In this document: positions 24,202-33,244 of the stretch, one piece after another
How the letters are laid out: every line of letters starts with the position of its first letter
Position numbering within the stretch: position 1 is the first letter of the stretch
NCBI RefSeq assembly: GCF_900112185.1
Contig: NZ_FOKP01000023.1
Span: 46,010-110,009, forward strand
Length of the DNA: 64,000 bases
DNA from: Allobosea sp. CRIB-10
Lineage (GTDB): Bacteria; Pseudomonadota; Alphaproteobacteria; Rhizobiales; Beijerinckiaceae
Reading direction: 5' to 3'
Program-made: the position numbers and the translations under genes
The notes under the pieces: model-generated
The model's input: only the letters and a program-made list of their open reading frames with translations
Told to the model about the DNA's origin: nothing
The model's database searches: none

Positions 24202-24971
24202 TGGCCCCTCCCCAGCGTGTCGCGCAAGCCGGCGGCCATGGCGACGAATTGCGGCGTCTCGCGAATGGCGAGGTTCCGGTCGCGCGGCAGGTCGACGGTG
24301 GTGAAGGAGGCGACGCGGCCGGGATTGGCGGCCAGCACCAGCACCTGCTCGCCGAGATAGAGCGCCTCGTAGACCGAGTGGGTGACGAACAGGATCGTCG
24401 TGCCGGTCTCCTGCCAGATCCGGCGCAGCTCCTCGTTCAGCCGGTCGCGGGTGATCTCGTCGAGCGCACCGAAGGGCTCGTCCATCAGCAGCAGCTTCGG
24501 GCCGCCGAGCAAGGCGCGCGCGATCGAGACGCGCTGACGCATGCCGCCGGACAATTCGTGCGGCAGGCTGCCCTCCCAGCCTTCGAGCCCGACGAGCTTG
24601 AGCAATTCGCGCGGCGTCGGCGCATTGGGCGGCAAGGCACGCTTGCCGCCGACCTCGAACGGCAACTCGACATTCTCCAGCGCCGTGCGCCAGGGCAGCA
24701 GCGCCGCATCCTGGAAGACGAAGCCGAAGCTGCGCGCCTGGCGCGCTTCTTCCGGACGCATGCCGAAGACCGAGACCTGGCCGCTGCTGGTCGCGATCAG
24801 GTCGGCGACCACTCGCAGCAGGGTCGACTTGCCGCAGCCGGAGGGGCCGAGAAGGCTCAGAAAGCCGCCGGACGCGACATCGAAGGAGACGCTGCTCAGG
24901 GCTGTGACGGTCCGCCGATCGGTGACGAAGCGGACGCTGACATTCTGGCAGGCGACGGCGGATGCTGGCAT
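24198..24971 (-). CDS. ABC transporter ATPase, SsuB/TauB type
   Basis: 257 residues. Walker A SLLGPSGCGKSTLLRVVADL, Q-loop FVFQDAALLPWRT, signature LSGGMRQRVSIARALL, Walker B LLLMDEPFGALDEITR and H-loop FVTHSVYEALYL all match the nitrate/sulfonate/taurine importer class. It starts at ATG 24971, 38 bases after the binding-protein gene, and overlaps the permease by 4 nt. Confidence 0.93.
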   Translation of the reverse strand: MPASAVACQNVSVRFVTDRRTVTALSSVSFDVASGGFLSLLGPSGCGKSTLLRVVADLIATSSGQVSVFGMRPEEARQARSFGFVFQDAALLPWRTALENVELPFEVGGKRALPPNAPTPRELLKLVGLEGWEGSLPHELSGGMRQRVSIARALLGGPKLLLMDEPFGALDEITRDRLNEELRRIWQETGTTILFVTHSVYEALYLGEQVLVLAANPGRVASFTTVDLPRDRNLAIRETPQFVAMAAGLRDTLGRGH

Positions 24972-25009
24972 GAGCTGGCCTCTGCACTGGACCCTGGATC
25001 GGAGCGCTT

Positions 25010-26011
25010 TCAGCCGATTTTCGCGCGTGTGTCGGCAGTCGCCTTGAGCACGTCGAGCGTGATCACCTCGTCCAGCTTCGGCGGCGCCTTCGAGAACTGG
25101 CCGAGCTGGGCGTAAAGATCGATCTGCTCCTGCCAGATCTTCGGATCCATCGTGCCCCAGCCCTCGGTCTTGGTGCTGCCGGTGAAGGCGTAGTCGAGCA
25201 TCACATCGATGGCGACGCGCTCGTCCGCCTTGTTGAGATTGGGCATTTCCTTGATCAGCAGGTCGACGGCGGCGTCGCGATTGGCATGGGCGTAGGCCCA
25301 GCCCTTGGCAGTGGCGCGCATGAATTTGGCGAGCAGATCGCCCTTCTTCTGCAGCGTGTCCGTCGTGGCATAGTAGGGCAGCGCATAGAGCCTGACACCG
25401 GCATCCCACAGGCGCAGATCGACACGGTCGGCGCCGAGCGGCTTCATCGCCGTCGTGTTGGTCAGCCAGCCGGTCACGACATCGACCTGGCCGGTCAGCA
25501 GCGGTGTCATGTCGGAGCCGATCGGGACGATGGTCACGTCCTTCTCGGCGATGTTGTTCTTGGCCAACAGCGCCCGCAGCAGGATGACGCCGGTCTGCTG
25601 GATGCCGACCTTCTTGCCGACGAAATCGGCCGGCTTGGCCACCGGGTTCTTCTTCAGGGAGAAGAAGGCGTAAGGGTGGATCTGTGCGCCGGCGGCGAAG
25701 CAGCGGATCGGCAGCCCCTGCGAAGCCGCCAGCATCAGCGATGGACTCGACGAGACCTGGCCTGCCTCGTAGCGGCCGGAGGCGACCACCGCGACGCCGT
25801 CGATGCTGGGACCGCCCGGCTGGATCTTCATCTCGATGCCTTCGGCTTCGTAATAGCCGAGCTGCTTGGCGCAAACCTCGCCGATCTGATTGCCGCCGGA
25901 AATCCAGCCGAGCTGGAGATTGACGACCGGCCTGCCTTGCGCGCCGGCCTCGAAGGAGAGGAAGGCACCCGCGCCGGCCAGTCCCTGCAAGAAGCTCCGC
26001 CGATCGATCAT
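25010..26011 (-). CDS. ABC transporter substrate-binding protein, SsuA/NMT1 type
   Basis: 333 residues with a Tat-like leader (MIDRRSFLQGLAGAGAFLS) and an NMT1/SsuA-type binding fold: LQLGWISGGNQIGEVCAKQLGYY, PADFVGKKVGIQQTG and DVVTGWLTNTTAM. It is the first gene of the operon and would deliver the ligand to the coupled permease and ATPase. The ligand is unknown; CoA-transferase and oxidoreductase genes downstream suggest an organic acid or heterocycle. Confidence 0.9.
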   Translation of the reverse strand: MIDRRSFLQGLAGAGAFLSFEAGAQGRPVVNLQLGWISGGNQIGEVCAKQLGYYEAEGIEMKIQPGGPSIDGVAVVASGRYEAGQVSSSPSLMLAASQGLPIRCFAAGAQIHPYAFFSLKKNPVAKPADFVGKKVGIQQTGVILLRALLAKNNIAEKDVTIVPIGSDMTPLLTGQVDVVTGWLTNTTAMKPLGADRVDLRLWDAGVRLYALPYYATTDTLQKKGDLLAKFMRATAKGWAYAHANRDAAVDLLIKEMPNLNKADERVAIDVMLDYAFTGSTKTEGWGTMDPKIWQEQIDLYAQLGQFSKAPPKLDEVITLDVLKATADTRAKIG

Positions 26012-26226
26012 CGTATCGTCCCCTTCTGAATGCCGCGATCGTTGTCGCCACGGTCGAGGCCGAGCTAATCACAGCAGGTGTGCTCGAAGAAGCGCAAAGA
26101 ATCGCCCGGAGCGCGCTCAAAAAGGCAACACATGCCCGCATGTTGACAGGTTCCGCGAGCGATGCTGTTTCGGGCGAAGCTGACAAGTGCGGCTCTTGCC
26201 ACACCACCCTTCGTGAGCCACCCGCC

Positions 26227-27477
26227 ATGGCCCTGGTCCTGTCTCACGCTATGATCGCGACGGTCGATGCGCGCGATCGCGTGCTGCGCGATCATGACCT
26301 GCGCATCGAAGGCGAGACGATCGACGCGATCGGCCCCGGCGGCAGCCTGGTGCGGCCTGGCGATGAGGTGATCGATTGCGCGAGCGGGCTGGTCATGCCC
26401 GGCTTCGTCAACACGCATACCCATGCGACGCTCGGCCTGTTTCGCGGCCTAGCCGACGACAGGATGCGCGCCTTCTGGCCGGAGGGCGGCTACCGGGTGC
26501 CGGGCCAGGAACGCTTCGGCGAGAACGACTATCGTCATTCGCTGGCGCAGGCCTGCGCCGAATTCCTCCTCAACGGCGTGACCTGCATCGCCGACCGCGT
26601 CGCGCAGATGGATCGCTATGCCCCGATCATCGAGGCGAGCGGACTGCGCGCCAGCGTCGGCTCGACACTGGTCGATCTTGCTGGGCCGGCCGACTGGGGC
26701 CCGACCGAGCGCTTGATCGAGCGCTACGGCACGGACCCGGCGCGCTCGCGCATCGTCGCGGGCATCGCCCCGCATGCGCTCGACACCTGTTCCGACGCGC
26801 TGCTGCGCGAATGCGGCGAGCGGGCCCGGCGAGCCGGGGCGCGGATCTACCTGCACGTCGCGCAATGCCAGGCCGAGATCGATGCGATCCGCCGCCGCGG
26901 CCATCGCGGCGCGCTGGCCTGCCTGCGCTGTGCCGGCTTGACCGGTCCTGACGTGATCGCCGCTCACGCCATCTATCTCGACGAGGACGAGCCTGACGGC
27001 TGGTGCCGCGACGGCACCGCGATCTGCCATTGCCCGGCGAGCAATCTGAAGATCGAGGCGCGGACCTTGTCGCTGAACCGGTTCGCCGACGCGGTTCCGG
27101 TCGGGCTCGGCACCGACTGGACGGCCTCGAACAACAGCATGGACATGTTCTGGGAGATGCGGCTGGCGGGGCTGGTCGGAAAGATGCAGGCCGACGATCC
27201 GACCGTCCTGCCGACGGCGCGCATGCTGCGGCTGGCGACGCTGGACGGCGCGCGCGTCCTCGGCATCGACCACCTCGTCGGCTCGGTCGAGATCGGCAAG
27301 CGCGCCGATCTGGTCATCCTCGACCTGAACCAGCCGGAGATGCGGCCGCTGCACGATCCGGTCTCCAACATCGTCCATTGCGCGAGCCCGCGCAGCGTTC
27401 GCGACGTGCTGGTCGACGGCGTGATCCGGGTGCGAGGCGGCAAGCTCGTCGCGTCGCCGGATGTCTGGGTGAGCTAG
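26227..27477 (+). CDS. Amidohydrolase of the TrzA/SsnA (chlorohydrolase/deaminase) group
   Basis: 416 residues from ATG 26227 (MALVLSHAMIATVDARDRVL, a normal beginning for the group); an upstream frame extension is not needed. Metal ligands are visible as HTHATLGLFRG, the His of IYLHVAQCQAE, HAIYLDEDE and Asp in GLGTDWTASNN. The C-terminus GSVEIGKRADLVILDL is typical. It is a hydrolytic deaminase or dehalogenase of N-containing rings. It is divergent from the ABC/CoA-transferase operon across 215 bases, so it may act on the imported compound. Its TAG stop lies at the edge of a dispersed repeat. Confidence 0.88.
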   Translation: MALVLSHAMIATVDARDRVLRDHDLRIEGETIDAIGPGGSLVRPGDEVIDCASGLVMPGFVNTHTHATLGLFRGLADDRMRAFWPEGGYRVPGQERFGENDYRHSLAQACAEFLLNGVTCIADRVAQMDRYAPIIEASGLRASVGSTLVDLAGPADWGPTERLIERYGTDPARSRIVAGIAPHALDTCSDALLRECGERARRAGARIYLHVAQCQAEIDAIRRRGHRGALACLRCAGLTGPDVIAAHAIYLDEDEPDGWCRDGTAICHCPASNLKIEARTLSLNRFADAVPVGLGTDWTASNNSMDMFWEMRLAGLVGKMQADDPTVLPTARMLRLATLDGARVLGIDHLVGSVEIGKRADLVILDLNQPEMRPLHDPVSNIVHCASPRSVRDVLVDGVIRVRGGKLVASPDVWVS

Positions 27478-27578
27478 AGCATTTTTGAGCGAAGTGGGCA
27501 CCGGTTCGCGTGAAGAAAATGCGATAAAACAAAAACATAGAGCAATCTCGCGATTTGGAGAATCGCGGAATTGCTCTG
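27475..27578. repeat. Dispersed CTAGAGCATTTT-type repeat, copy 2 (inverted)
   Basis: Reverse complement of the element at 2782-2884, with the shared core GCGTGAAGAAAATGCGATAA and the end GCGGAATTGCTCT. The TAG at 27475-27477 is at once the repeat's edge and the stop of the amidohydrolase gene. It separates that gene from the convergent dihydrolipoyl dehydrogenase gene and may fold into a hairpin. Confidence 0.85.
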
Positions 27579-27632
27579 GCCCACTATCTCCGGGAACAGT
27601 CGATCAGATCCGGTTCGCGCTAACGCGTCGCG

Positions 27633-29027
27633 TCAGATGTGGACCGGCCTGCCCCGCACCGCCATCGCGGCCTCCTTCAGAGCTTCCGCATGGGTTGGGT
27701 GCGCGTGGCAGGTGTAGGCGATATCCTCGCTCGTCGCGCCGAACTCCATCGCCTGCGCCGCCTGGGCGATCATCGTGCCCGCGACCGAAGCGATCATCCA
27801 GACACCGAGAACGCGGTCACTGCCGGAATCGGCGACGACCTTCACCAAGCCGTCGGGCTCGTGATTGGTCTTGGCGCGACTGTTGGCCAGCATCGGAAAC
27901 GTGCCGACCTTGATCTCGCCGAGCGCCCTCGCCTGCTCTTCGGTCAGGCCGACACCGGCGATCTCGGGACTGGTGTAGACCACGCTCGGAATGACGTCGC
28001 GATTCAGCGAGGCCGCGCGCCCGGCGATGGTGTCGGCGACGGCGATCCCCTCGTCCTGCGCTTTGTGCGCGAGCATCGGGCCCGGCACGACGTCCCCGAT
28101 CGCCCAGATGCCGGGCACGGCGGTGCGGAAATCGCGATCGACCTCTATCTGGCCGCGTGCATTGACCGAAAGACCGGCCTGGTCGAGCCCAAGCCCTTCC
28201 GTGTTCGGACGGCGCCCGATCGCGATGAGCACGACATCCGCCGCCAGGGTCTCGGCCGCGCCGCCGGCGGAGGGCTCGAGCGTCAGCACCGCCCCGTCGC
28301 CCTCGCGCTCGATTCCCGTGACCTTCGTCGAGAGCTTGAAACTCATGCCCTGCTTCCCGAGGATCCGGTTCGCCTCCTTGCGGATGTCGCCATCCATGCC
28401 CGGCAGGATCTGGTCGAGGAACTCGACGACGGTGACCTCCGCGCCGAGGCGCCGCCACACCGACCCCAGCTCCAGCCCGATCACGCCGCCGCCGACCACG
28501 ACGAGGCGATCCGGCACGGTCCGGAGCTCCAGTGCAGAGCTCGAATCGACGATCACCTCGTGATCGACCGCAGCGTCTGCGAGCGGCGCCACCGAGGCCC
28601 CCGTGGCGACGACGATGTTCCTGGCGCGGATGATGCGATCACCAATGCGCACCCTGTCCCGATCGACGAAGCTGGCGAAGCCTCTCAGCCATTCGACCTT
28701 GTTCTTCCTGAACAGGAACGCCACCCCTTCGGTCAGCTGCCGCACCGTATCCTGGCGCTGGCCGTGCATCGCGCCGAGATCGAGCCCCATCCCGTCGATC
28801 TTCACGCCGAGCCTGGCGAGTGCGCCCGACTGCGCCTGCTCGAACAGCTCGGAGGCGTGGAGCATGGCCTTGGAGGGAATACAGCCGACATTGAGACAGG
28901 TGCCGCCGAGTGTCGCGCGGCTGTCGACGCAGGCGGTCTTCAGCCCGTTCTGCGCCGCCCGGATCGCTGCGACATAGCCGCCGGGGCCCGCGCCGATCAC
29001 CAGCACGTCGAGATCGTAATCAGCCAT
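27633..29027 (-). CDS. lpdA: Dihydrolipoyl dehydrogenase (E3)
   Basis: 464 residues. FAD site DVLVIGAGPGGYVAAIRAAQ, redox disulfide GGTCLNVGCIPSK, NAD site VVVGGGVIGLELGSVW, WAIGDVVPGPML and the active-site His-Glu in HAHPTHAEALKEA are all present. It reoxidises the lipoyl groups of the E2 encoded just upstream, with which it overlaps by 8 nt. A dedicated E3 in the operon suits a branched-chain 2-oxoacid dehydrogenase complex. Confidence 0.95.
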   Translation of the reverse strand: MADYDLDVLVIGAGPGGYVAAIRAAQNGLKTACVDSRATLGGTCLNVGCIPSKAMLHASELFEQAQSGALARLGVKIDGMGLDLGAMHGQRQDTVRQLTEGVAFLFRKNKVEWLRGFASFVDRDRVRIGDRIIRARNIVVATGASVAPLADAAVDHEVIVDSSSALELRTVPDRLVVVGGGVIGLELGSVWRRLGAEVTVVEFLDQILPGMDGDIRKEANRILGKQGMSFKLSTKVTGIEREGDGAVLTLEPSAGGAAETLAADVVLIAIGRRPNTEGLGLDQAGLSVNARGQIEVDRDFRTAVPGIWAIGDVVPGPMLAHKAQDEGIAVADTIAGRAASLNRDVIPSVVYTSPEIAGVGLTEEQARALGEIKVGTFPMLANSRAKTNHEPDGLVKVVADSGSDRVLGVWMIASVAGTMIAQAAQAMEFGATSEDIAYTCHAHPTHAEALKEAAMAVRGRPVHI

Positions 29028-30252
29028 CGAGAGGCCATCCTTCCAGGACCTCGACGAAGCGCGAGAGCCAGAGATTGGTCTGGTGGCCGTCGACCACACG
29101 ATGGTCGATGGTGAGCGAGACGTAGCTCAGCGGGCGGATCTGGATCGTGTCGATGCCGCCGACCTCGCGCACCACCACGCGCTTCTCCAGCTTGCCCACG
29201 CCCAGGATCGCCGATTGCGGCTGCGCGATGATGATCGGCGAGGCGAACAGCGAACCGGAGACGCCATGGTTGGAGACGGTGAAGGTGCCGTTGCGCATGT
29301 CGGGCGGTGTCAGCCTGCCGTCCCGGGCGCGGCCGGTGAGATCGGTCAGGCGCCGCGCGATACCGAGCAGCGACAGATCCTGGACGTCGGCGACCACGGG
29401 AACAACCAACCCCTTGTCACCGAGTGCCGTGCCGACGCCGATATTGATGCTCTCGTAGATATCGAGGCGGTCGTCGAACCAGCGGCTGTTGACCGCGGGC
29501 GCCGCTTTCATCGCTTTGGCGCAGGCCGCCAGGACATAGGCGGTGAAGGTCAGATTCGCCCCCTCGCGCGCGAAAGCGGCCTTGTGCCTGGCGCGATGCG
29601 CCATGATCGCGCTGAAATCGGCCTCGAAGACGGCCGTGACATGCGGCGCGACCGTGACCGAATTCAGCATATTCTGCGCGATCGCCAGCCGCATCCGATC
29701 ATGCGGGACCGAGCGGACCTCGCCGCTGGCGGATGCAGGCGGCGCCGCCGGCTGGAGAGCGGCGGACCGATCCGCCGTCGGCGGCGCCGGTTGTTCGCCG
29801 CGGCGAGCGACGTACTGGTCGACATCGGCGCGTGTGACCCGCCCGTTACGGCCGGTGCCGACGATGCCCGTCACGTCGACCGCATGTTGCTTCACGGCGC
29901 GCCGCACCGCGGGCGACAAGGCACGATCGGCGTGGACCGTCTCGGCCGGGGCCGGCTGCGCCGAGAAGGCGACGGCAGCGGCCGAGGTGCCGGCATCCGC
30001 CGCCTCCCGTGCTGCCGACGTGGAATCGCGCAAGCGGCCAAGGACCGCGCCGGGCGTGGCTTCGGCGTCGACCGCCAGCAGGATGATGTCCAGGATGCCG
30101 TCCGCCGGCGCCGGTACCTCCTGGGTGACCTTGTCGGTTTCGAGCTCGACCAACGGCTCGTTCAGCGCGACCAGATCGCCCGGCTGCTTCAGCCAGCTCC
30201 GGACGATCGCCTTCGTTCCTTCCTGCTCGAAGGGGACCAGAACATCGGTCAC
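29020..30252 (-). CDS. 2-oxoacid dehydrogenase E2 (lipoyl acyltransferase)
   Basis: 410 residues from a GTG at 30252 with GGGAG about nine bases upstream. Domains: lipoyl domain 1-75 with lipoyl Lys41 in ELETDKVTQEV; peripheral-subunit-binding domain around 130-170 (LSPAVRRAVKQHAVDVTGIV, GTGRNGRVTRADVDQYV); a Pro/Ala linker; and the catalytic domain ending in LTIDHRVVDGHQTN, which holds the catalytic His and Asp. It transfers the acyl group to CoA. Gene order E1-E2-E3 and the fused E1 favour a branched-chain rather than pyruvate complex, though acetoin or other 2-oxoacids are possible. Confidence 0.92.
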   Translation of the reverse strand: MTDVLVPFEQEGTKAIVRSWLKQPGDLVALNEPLVELETDKVTQEVPAPADGILDIILLAVDAEATPGAVLGRLRDSTSAAREAADAGTSAAAVAFSAQPAPAETVHADRALSPAVRRAVKQHAVDVTGIVGTGRNGRVTRADVDQYVARRGEQPAPPTADRSAALQPAAPPASASGEVRSVPHDRMRLAIAQNMLNSVTVAPHVTAVFEADFSAIMAHRARHKAAFAREGANLTFTAYVLAACAKAMKAAPAVNSRWFDDRLDIYESINIGVGTALGDKGLVVPVVADVQDLSLLGIARRLTDLTGRARDGRLTPPDMRNGTFTVSNHGVSGSLFASPIIIAQPQSAILGVGKLEKRVVVREVGGIDTIQIRPLSYVSLTIDHRVVDGHQTNLWLSRFVEVLEGWPLDG

Positions 30253-30266
30253 GATCCCATCTCCCT

Positions 30267-32345
30267 TCAGAACGCCACGAGTTCGTCGATCTTCGCGCGG
30301 ATGCGCTCGACCGACGGCACCGCCCAATCGAGCAGCACGGGGTTATGCGGACTCGGGATGTCCGGCATCGTCAGCCGGGCGACCGGGGCATCGAGATCCA
30401 TGAAGGCCTCGTCGGCGACCACCGCGGCGATCTCGGCCCCGAAGCCCGCCGTCTTGAGGTCCTCATGCACGATCAGGCAGCGCCGAGTCCGCCTGATCGA
30501 GGCGAGAACCGCTTCCTTGTCCCATGGCATCAGCGTGCGCAGGTCGATGACATCGGCCGACCGCCCTTGCGCCGCCGCCTCGCAGCGCGGCACCATCGCT
30601 CCCCAGGTCACGATGGTGATGTCGTCGCCGGATGAGGTGGTTTTCGCCCTGCCGAACGGCAGCGCATAGTGATCGCCCGGATAGGCACGGCGAGCCCAGG
30701 CGCTGTCGAGCATGGCGCGATGCTCAAAGAAAAGGACGGGGTCATTGCCGCGCAAGGCGGTGCGCAGAAGCCCCACTGCATCCTCGGCGTTCGAGGGAAC
30801 GGCGACCTTCCAGCCGGGGCTATGGACGAAGGCGACCTCGTTGGTCTGGCTGTGCCACGGGTCGCCGCATTTGAAGAAGCCGCCCGGCACGCGCAGCACC
30901 ATCGGTGCGGCGAAGCGGTTATTGGTGCGCCAGCGTATCGTGCCGCAATCGTTGATCTGCTCGGTGGCCGGCTCGGCATATTTGCGGAACTGGATCTCCG
31001 GCACCGGAAGCAGGCCGGCGAGCGCCATGCCGACCGCGCGACCGACGATGCCCTCTTCCGACAGGCTGGTGTCGAACACGCGCTGAAAGCCGAACTTCTC
31101 CTGCAGCCCGAGCGTGACGGCGTGAACCCCGCCCTTGGGGCCGATATCCTCGCCGAACAGCACGACGCGGGGATTGATCTCGAGCTCATGCTCGAGCGTG
31201 CGGCGGATGGCGGTGACCATGTTGATCCGCTGGCCTTCGGGCCTGGGCACATCCGTCGTCGCCGGCGCGACATAGCCATGGGTCCACTGGCCGCCCTTCT
31301 CCTGCAGGACACCCTCGAAGAAGACATGGCTCATGACGCTCTCGGGGTCGGCGGTCCCGCGCGCTTCGGCCCGCTCGCGAGCCGCGTCCGCATCGCGTTC
31401 GGCGCGCGCTTCGATATCCGTCCACTGGCTTTGCGTCAGCACGGCGGGAACGAGATAGGATCTGAGCTTGGGCAAGGGATCACGCCGCCATTCCGACGCG
31501 ACGAAAGCGTCCGGCTTGTAGGCCTGCGTATCCTGGAAGCTGTGACCCTGCAGCCGTGGCACGGTGAGGCGCAGCAGCACGGGCGCCCGCTCGCCGCGCA
31601 CATGCGCCACGGCGCGATCGACCAGCCGCGCCGCCTCCGCCGGGTCCGTCCCGTCGCCCGACAGGATGGTGAGCCCCCGCCAGCTCTCGAGATTGTCGGC
31701 GATGTTGCCGCCCGGCGTCTGGAAGGCCGAGGGGACCGAGATGCCGAAGCCGTTGTCCTCGATATAGAACAGCATCGGCAGCTGCTGCGTCGTCGCGATC
31801 GTCAGGGCGGCCCAGAAGCCGTTGGATGCGACCGAGCCGTCGCCGCCCAGCACCACCGCGATCGCCTTGTCATAGGCCGGGTCCTTGAGGACCGTGCGGT
31901 GATATTCGATCGCCTGCGCCCACCCGGCCGTCGGCGTGTATTGCGCACCGACGCCGCCGCACATCGGCAGCGCCGACGCTCCGTTCGGGTTGGGATAGTT
32001 GAACACCACCCCGATGTCGCGCCCGTCCGAATAGCCGCCCGCCCGTCCCATCGCCGAGCCCAGCGCATCCGCCACGTCGACGCCGAGTGCGAGCAGCAGC
32101 GGGCGCGACCGGTAGTAGCCGCAGGTCGCATCGGCGGGATGGTCGAGCCGGGTGCCGAGCAGGATCTGCGCCATGTCGTGCCCACGCGCAGAGAACTGGT
32201 AGAGCACCTTCTTTTCGGGAACGAGCCTCGTCTCCTCCATCTTGTCGAGCGCGCGAGACAGCAGGACGAGATAGGCGACGCGCGGCCAGTCAACCGCTTC
32301 GCTCGGCGCATTGCGCAGTTCGGGCATCAGCTCGGCCAGGGCCAT
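30267..32345 (-). CDS. 2-oxoacid dehydrogenase E1, alpha and beta subunits fused
   Basis: 692 residues. The N-terminal half (about 1-330) is E1 alpha with the thiamine-diphosphate motif VLGGDGSVASNGFWAA...EDN and YYRSRPLLLALGVD; the C-terminal half (about 370-692) is E1 beta with VVLFGEDIGPKGGVHAVTLG, LPVPEIQFRKYAEPATEQIN and LRVPGGFFKCGDPWHSQTNE. In most organisms these are two genes; the fusion is seen in some bacteria. It decarboxylates the 2-oxoacid and reductively acylates E2. It is the first gene of the operon, 14 bases before E2. Confidence 0.93.
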   Translation of the reverse strand: MALAELMPELRNAPSEAVDWPRVAYLVLLSRALDKMEETRLVPEKKVLYQFSARGHDMAQILLGTRLDHPADATCGYYRSRPLLLALGVDVADALGSAMGRAGGYSDGRDIGVVFNYPNPNGASALPMCGGVGAQYTPTAGWAQAIEYHRTVLKDPAYDKAIAVVLGGDGSVASNGFWAALTIATTQQLPMLFYIEDNGFGISVPSAFQTPGGNIADNLESWRGLTILSGDGTDPAEAARLVDRAVAHVRGERAPVLLRLTVPRLQGHSFQDTQAYKPDAFVASEWRRDPLPKLRSYLVPAVLTQSQWTDIEARAERDADAARERAEARGTADPESVMSHVFFEGVLQEKGGQWTHGYVAPATTDVPRPEGQRINMVTAIRRTLEHELEINPRVVLFGEDIGPKGGVHAVTLGLQEKFGFQRVFDTSLSEEGIVGRAVGMALAGLLPVPEIQFRKYAEPATEQINDCGTIRWRTNNRFAAPMVLRVPGGFFKCGDPWHSQTNEVAFVHSPGWKVAVPSNAEDAVGLLRTALRGNDPVLFFEHRAMLDSAWARRAYPGDHYALPFGRAKTTSSGDDITIVTWGAMVPRCEAAAQGRSADVIDLRTLMPWDKEAVLASIRRTRRCLIVHEDLKTAGFGAEIAAVVADEAFMDLDAPVARLTMPDIPSPHNPVLLDWAVPSVERIRAKIDELVAF

Positions 32346-32696
32346 GATGAACCTCCCTCAGGTCAGGAGCGGAGCGACGCGACAGCGTCGGCGAAGGGAC
32401 GAGGCGTCTCGGGCGTCGAGGCTGGCGCGGTTGATGCCGCTGGAGGCGAGCAAGGAGATGCCGCGCCGACGAACGAGCGCCGCGTTCCGGTCAAAGCGAG
32501 CGGCCCAGCGGCGCCCTGCCGCGCGCCTGCGCCGAAGAGCCCTCCCTGCGCGACCGAACGATCTTTTCGTCACACATGTCCTGCCCCGCATCTGGGACAA
32601 ATCTAGATCGCCGCTGCGCTAATTTCTTTTCAATTTTCACGAGTGAGAGGCATAATATGATTAAATCCATTCAGAGAATTGGAAACGGAGAATGAA
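32346..32696. promoter_or_regulatory. Divergent control region of the E1-E2-E3 operon and the Lrp gene
   Basis: 351 bases without a convincing gene. The half next to E1 is GC-rich; the half next to the Lrp gene (about 32600-32696) is AT-rich and includes a CATAATATG stretch that could be a -10 region for the Lrp gene. The layout (Lrp-family gene divergent from a 2-oxoacid dehydrogenase operon) matches bkdR-bkd systems, where the regulator binds this gap. No exact operator can be assigned by eye. Confidence 0.45.
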
Positions 32697-33167
32697 ATGC
32701 CTCATGGCCAGACCTTCGATGCGCTCGACCGCAGGATCCTCAGGATCCTGCAGACGCGCGCCGACATCAGCCATGCCGATCTGGCGCAGGAGGTATCGGC
32801 TTCGCAGGCGTCATGCTGGCGGCGCGTGAAGGCGCTCGAAGGAGCCGGAGTTCTCAAGAACCATGTCCGCCTCGTCGATCCCTATTCGGTCGGGCGAGGA
32901 CTCGACGTGGTCTGCCAGGTGCGCATGAAGTCCCATGAGCCGGGAGCACGCAAAAGCTTCGAGGAATTCGTTCAGGCCCATGATCAGATCATGGAGTGCC
33001 TGTCCATGTCGGGCGAGTGGGACTACCTGCTTCGCATCGTGGTGGGCGACGTGCGGGAATATGAGTCCCTGCTGATGGGCGAGTTGCTCGCCCATCCGAG
33101 CATTGCGACGTCCGCCTCTCACTTCGCGCTTAAGCGCGTAAAATACACGACCTCGATTCCAGTCTGA
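32697..33167 (+). CDS. Lrp/AsnC-family regulator, probable regulator of the E1-E2-E3 operon
   Basis: 156 residues from ATG 32697, chosen over an upstream TTG because GGAG lies six bases before it. HTH at 10-60 (FDALDRRILRILQTRADISH, VSASQASCWRRVKALEGAGV) and a C-terminal RAM ligand domain with ECLSMSGEWDYLLRIVVGD. Divergent from a 2-oxoacid dehydrogenase operon, it resembles BkdR, an Lrp-type activator that senses branched-chain amino acids. The regulatory target is inferred from position. Confidence 0.9.
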   Translation: MPHGQTFDALDRRILRILQTRADISHADLAQEVSASQASCWRRVKALEGAGVLKNHVRLVDPYSVGRGLDVVCQVRMKSHEPGARKSFEEFVQAHDQIMECLSMSGEWDYLLRIVVGDVREYESLLMGELLAHPSIATSASHFALKRVKYTTSIPV

Positions 33168-33244
33168 AGGCAGGAAAGACATGCTCCTCCCTCGCCTGCT
33201 GCTCGATCGTCGGCATGACGTGCCCGATCCTTTCGCGTCCGGCG

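Noticed and set aside
26080..26226. 49-codon N-terminal extension of the amidohydrolase
   Set aside because: The extension has no family similarity and overlaps the likely promoter gap; ATG 26227 matches the usual start of the group.
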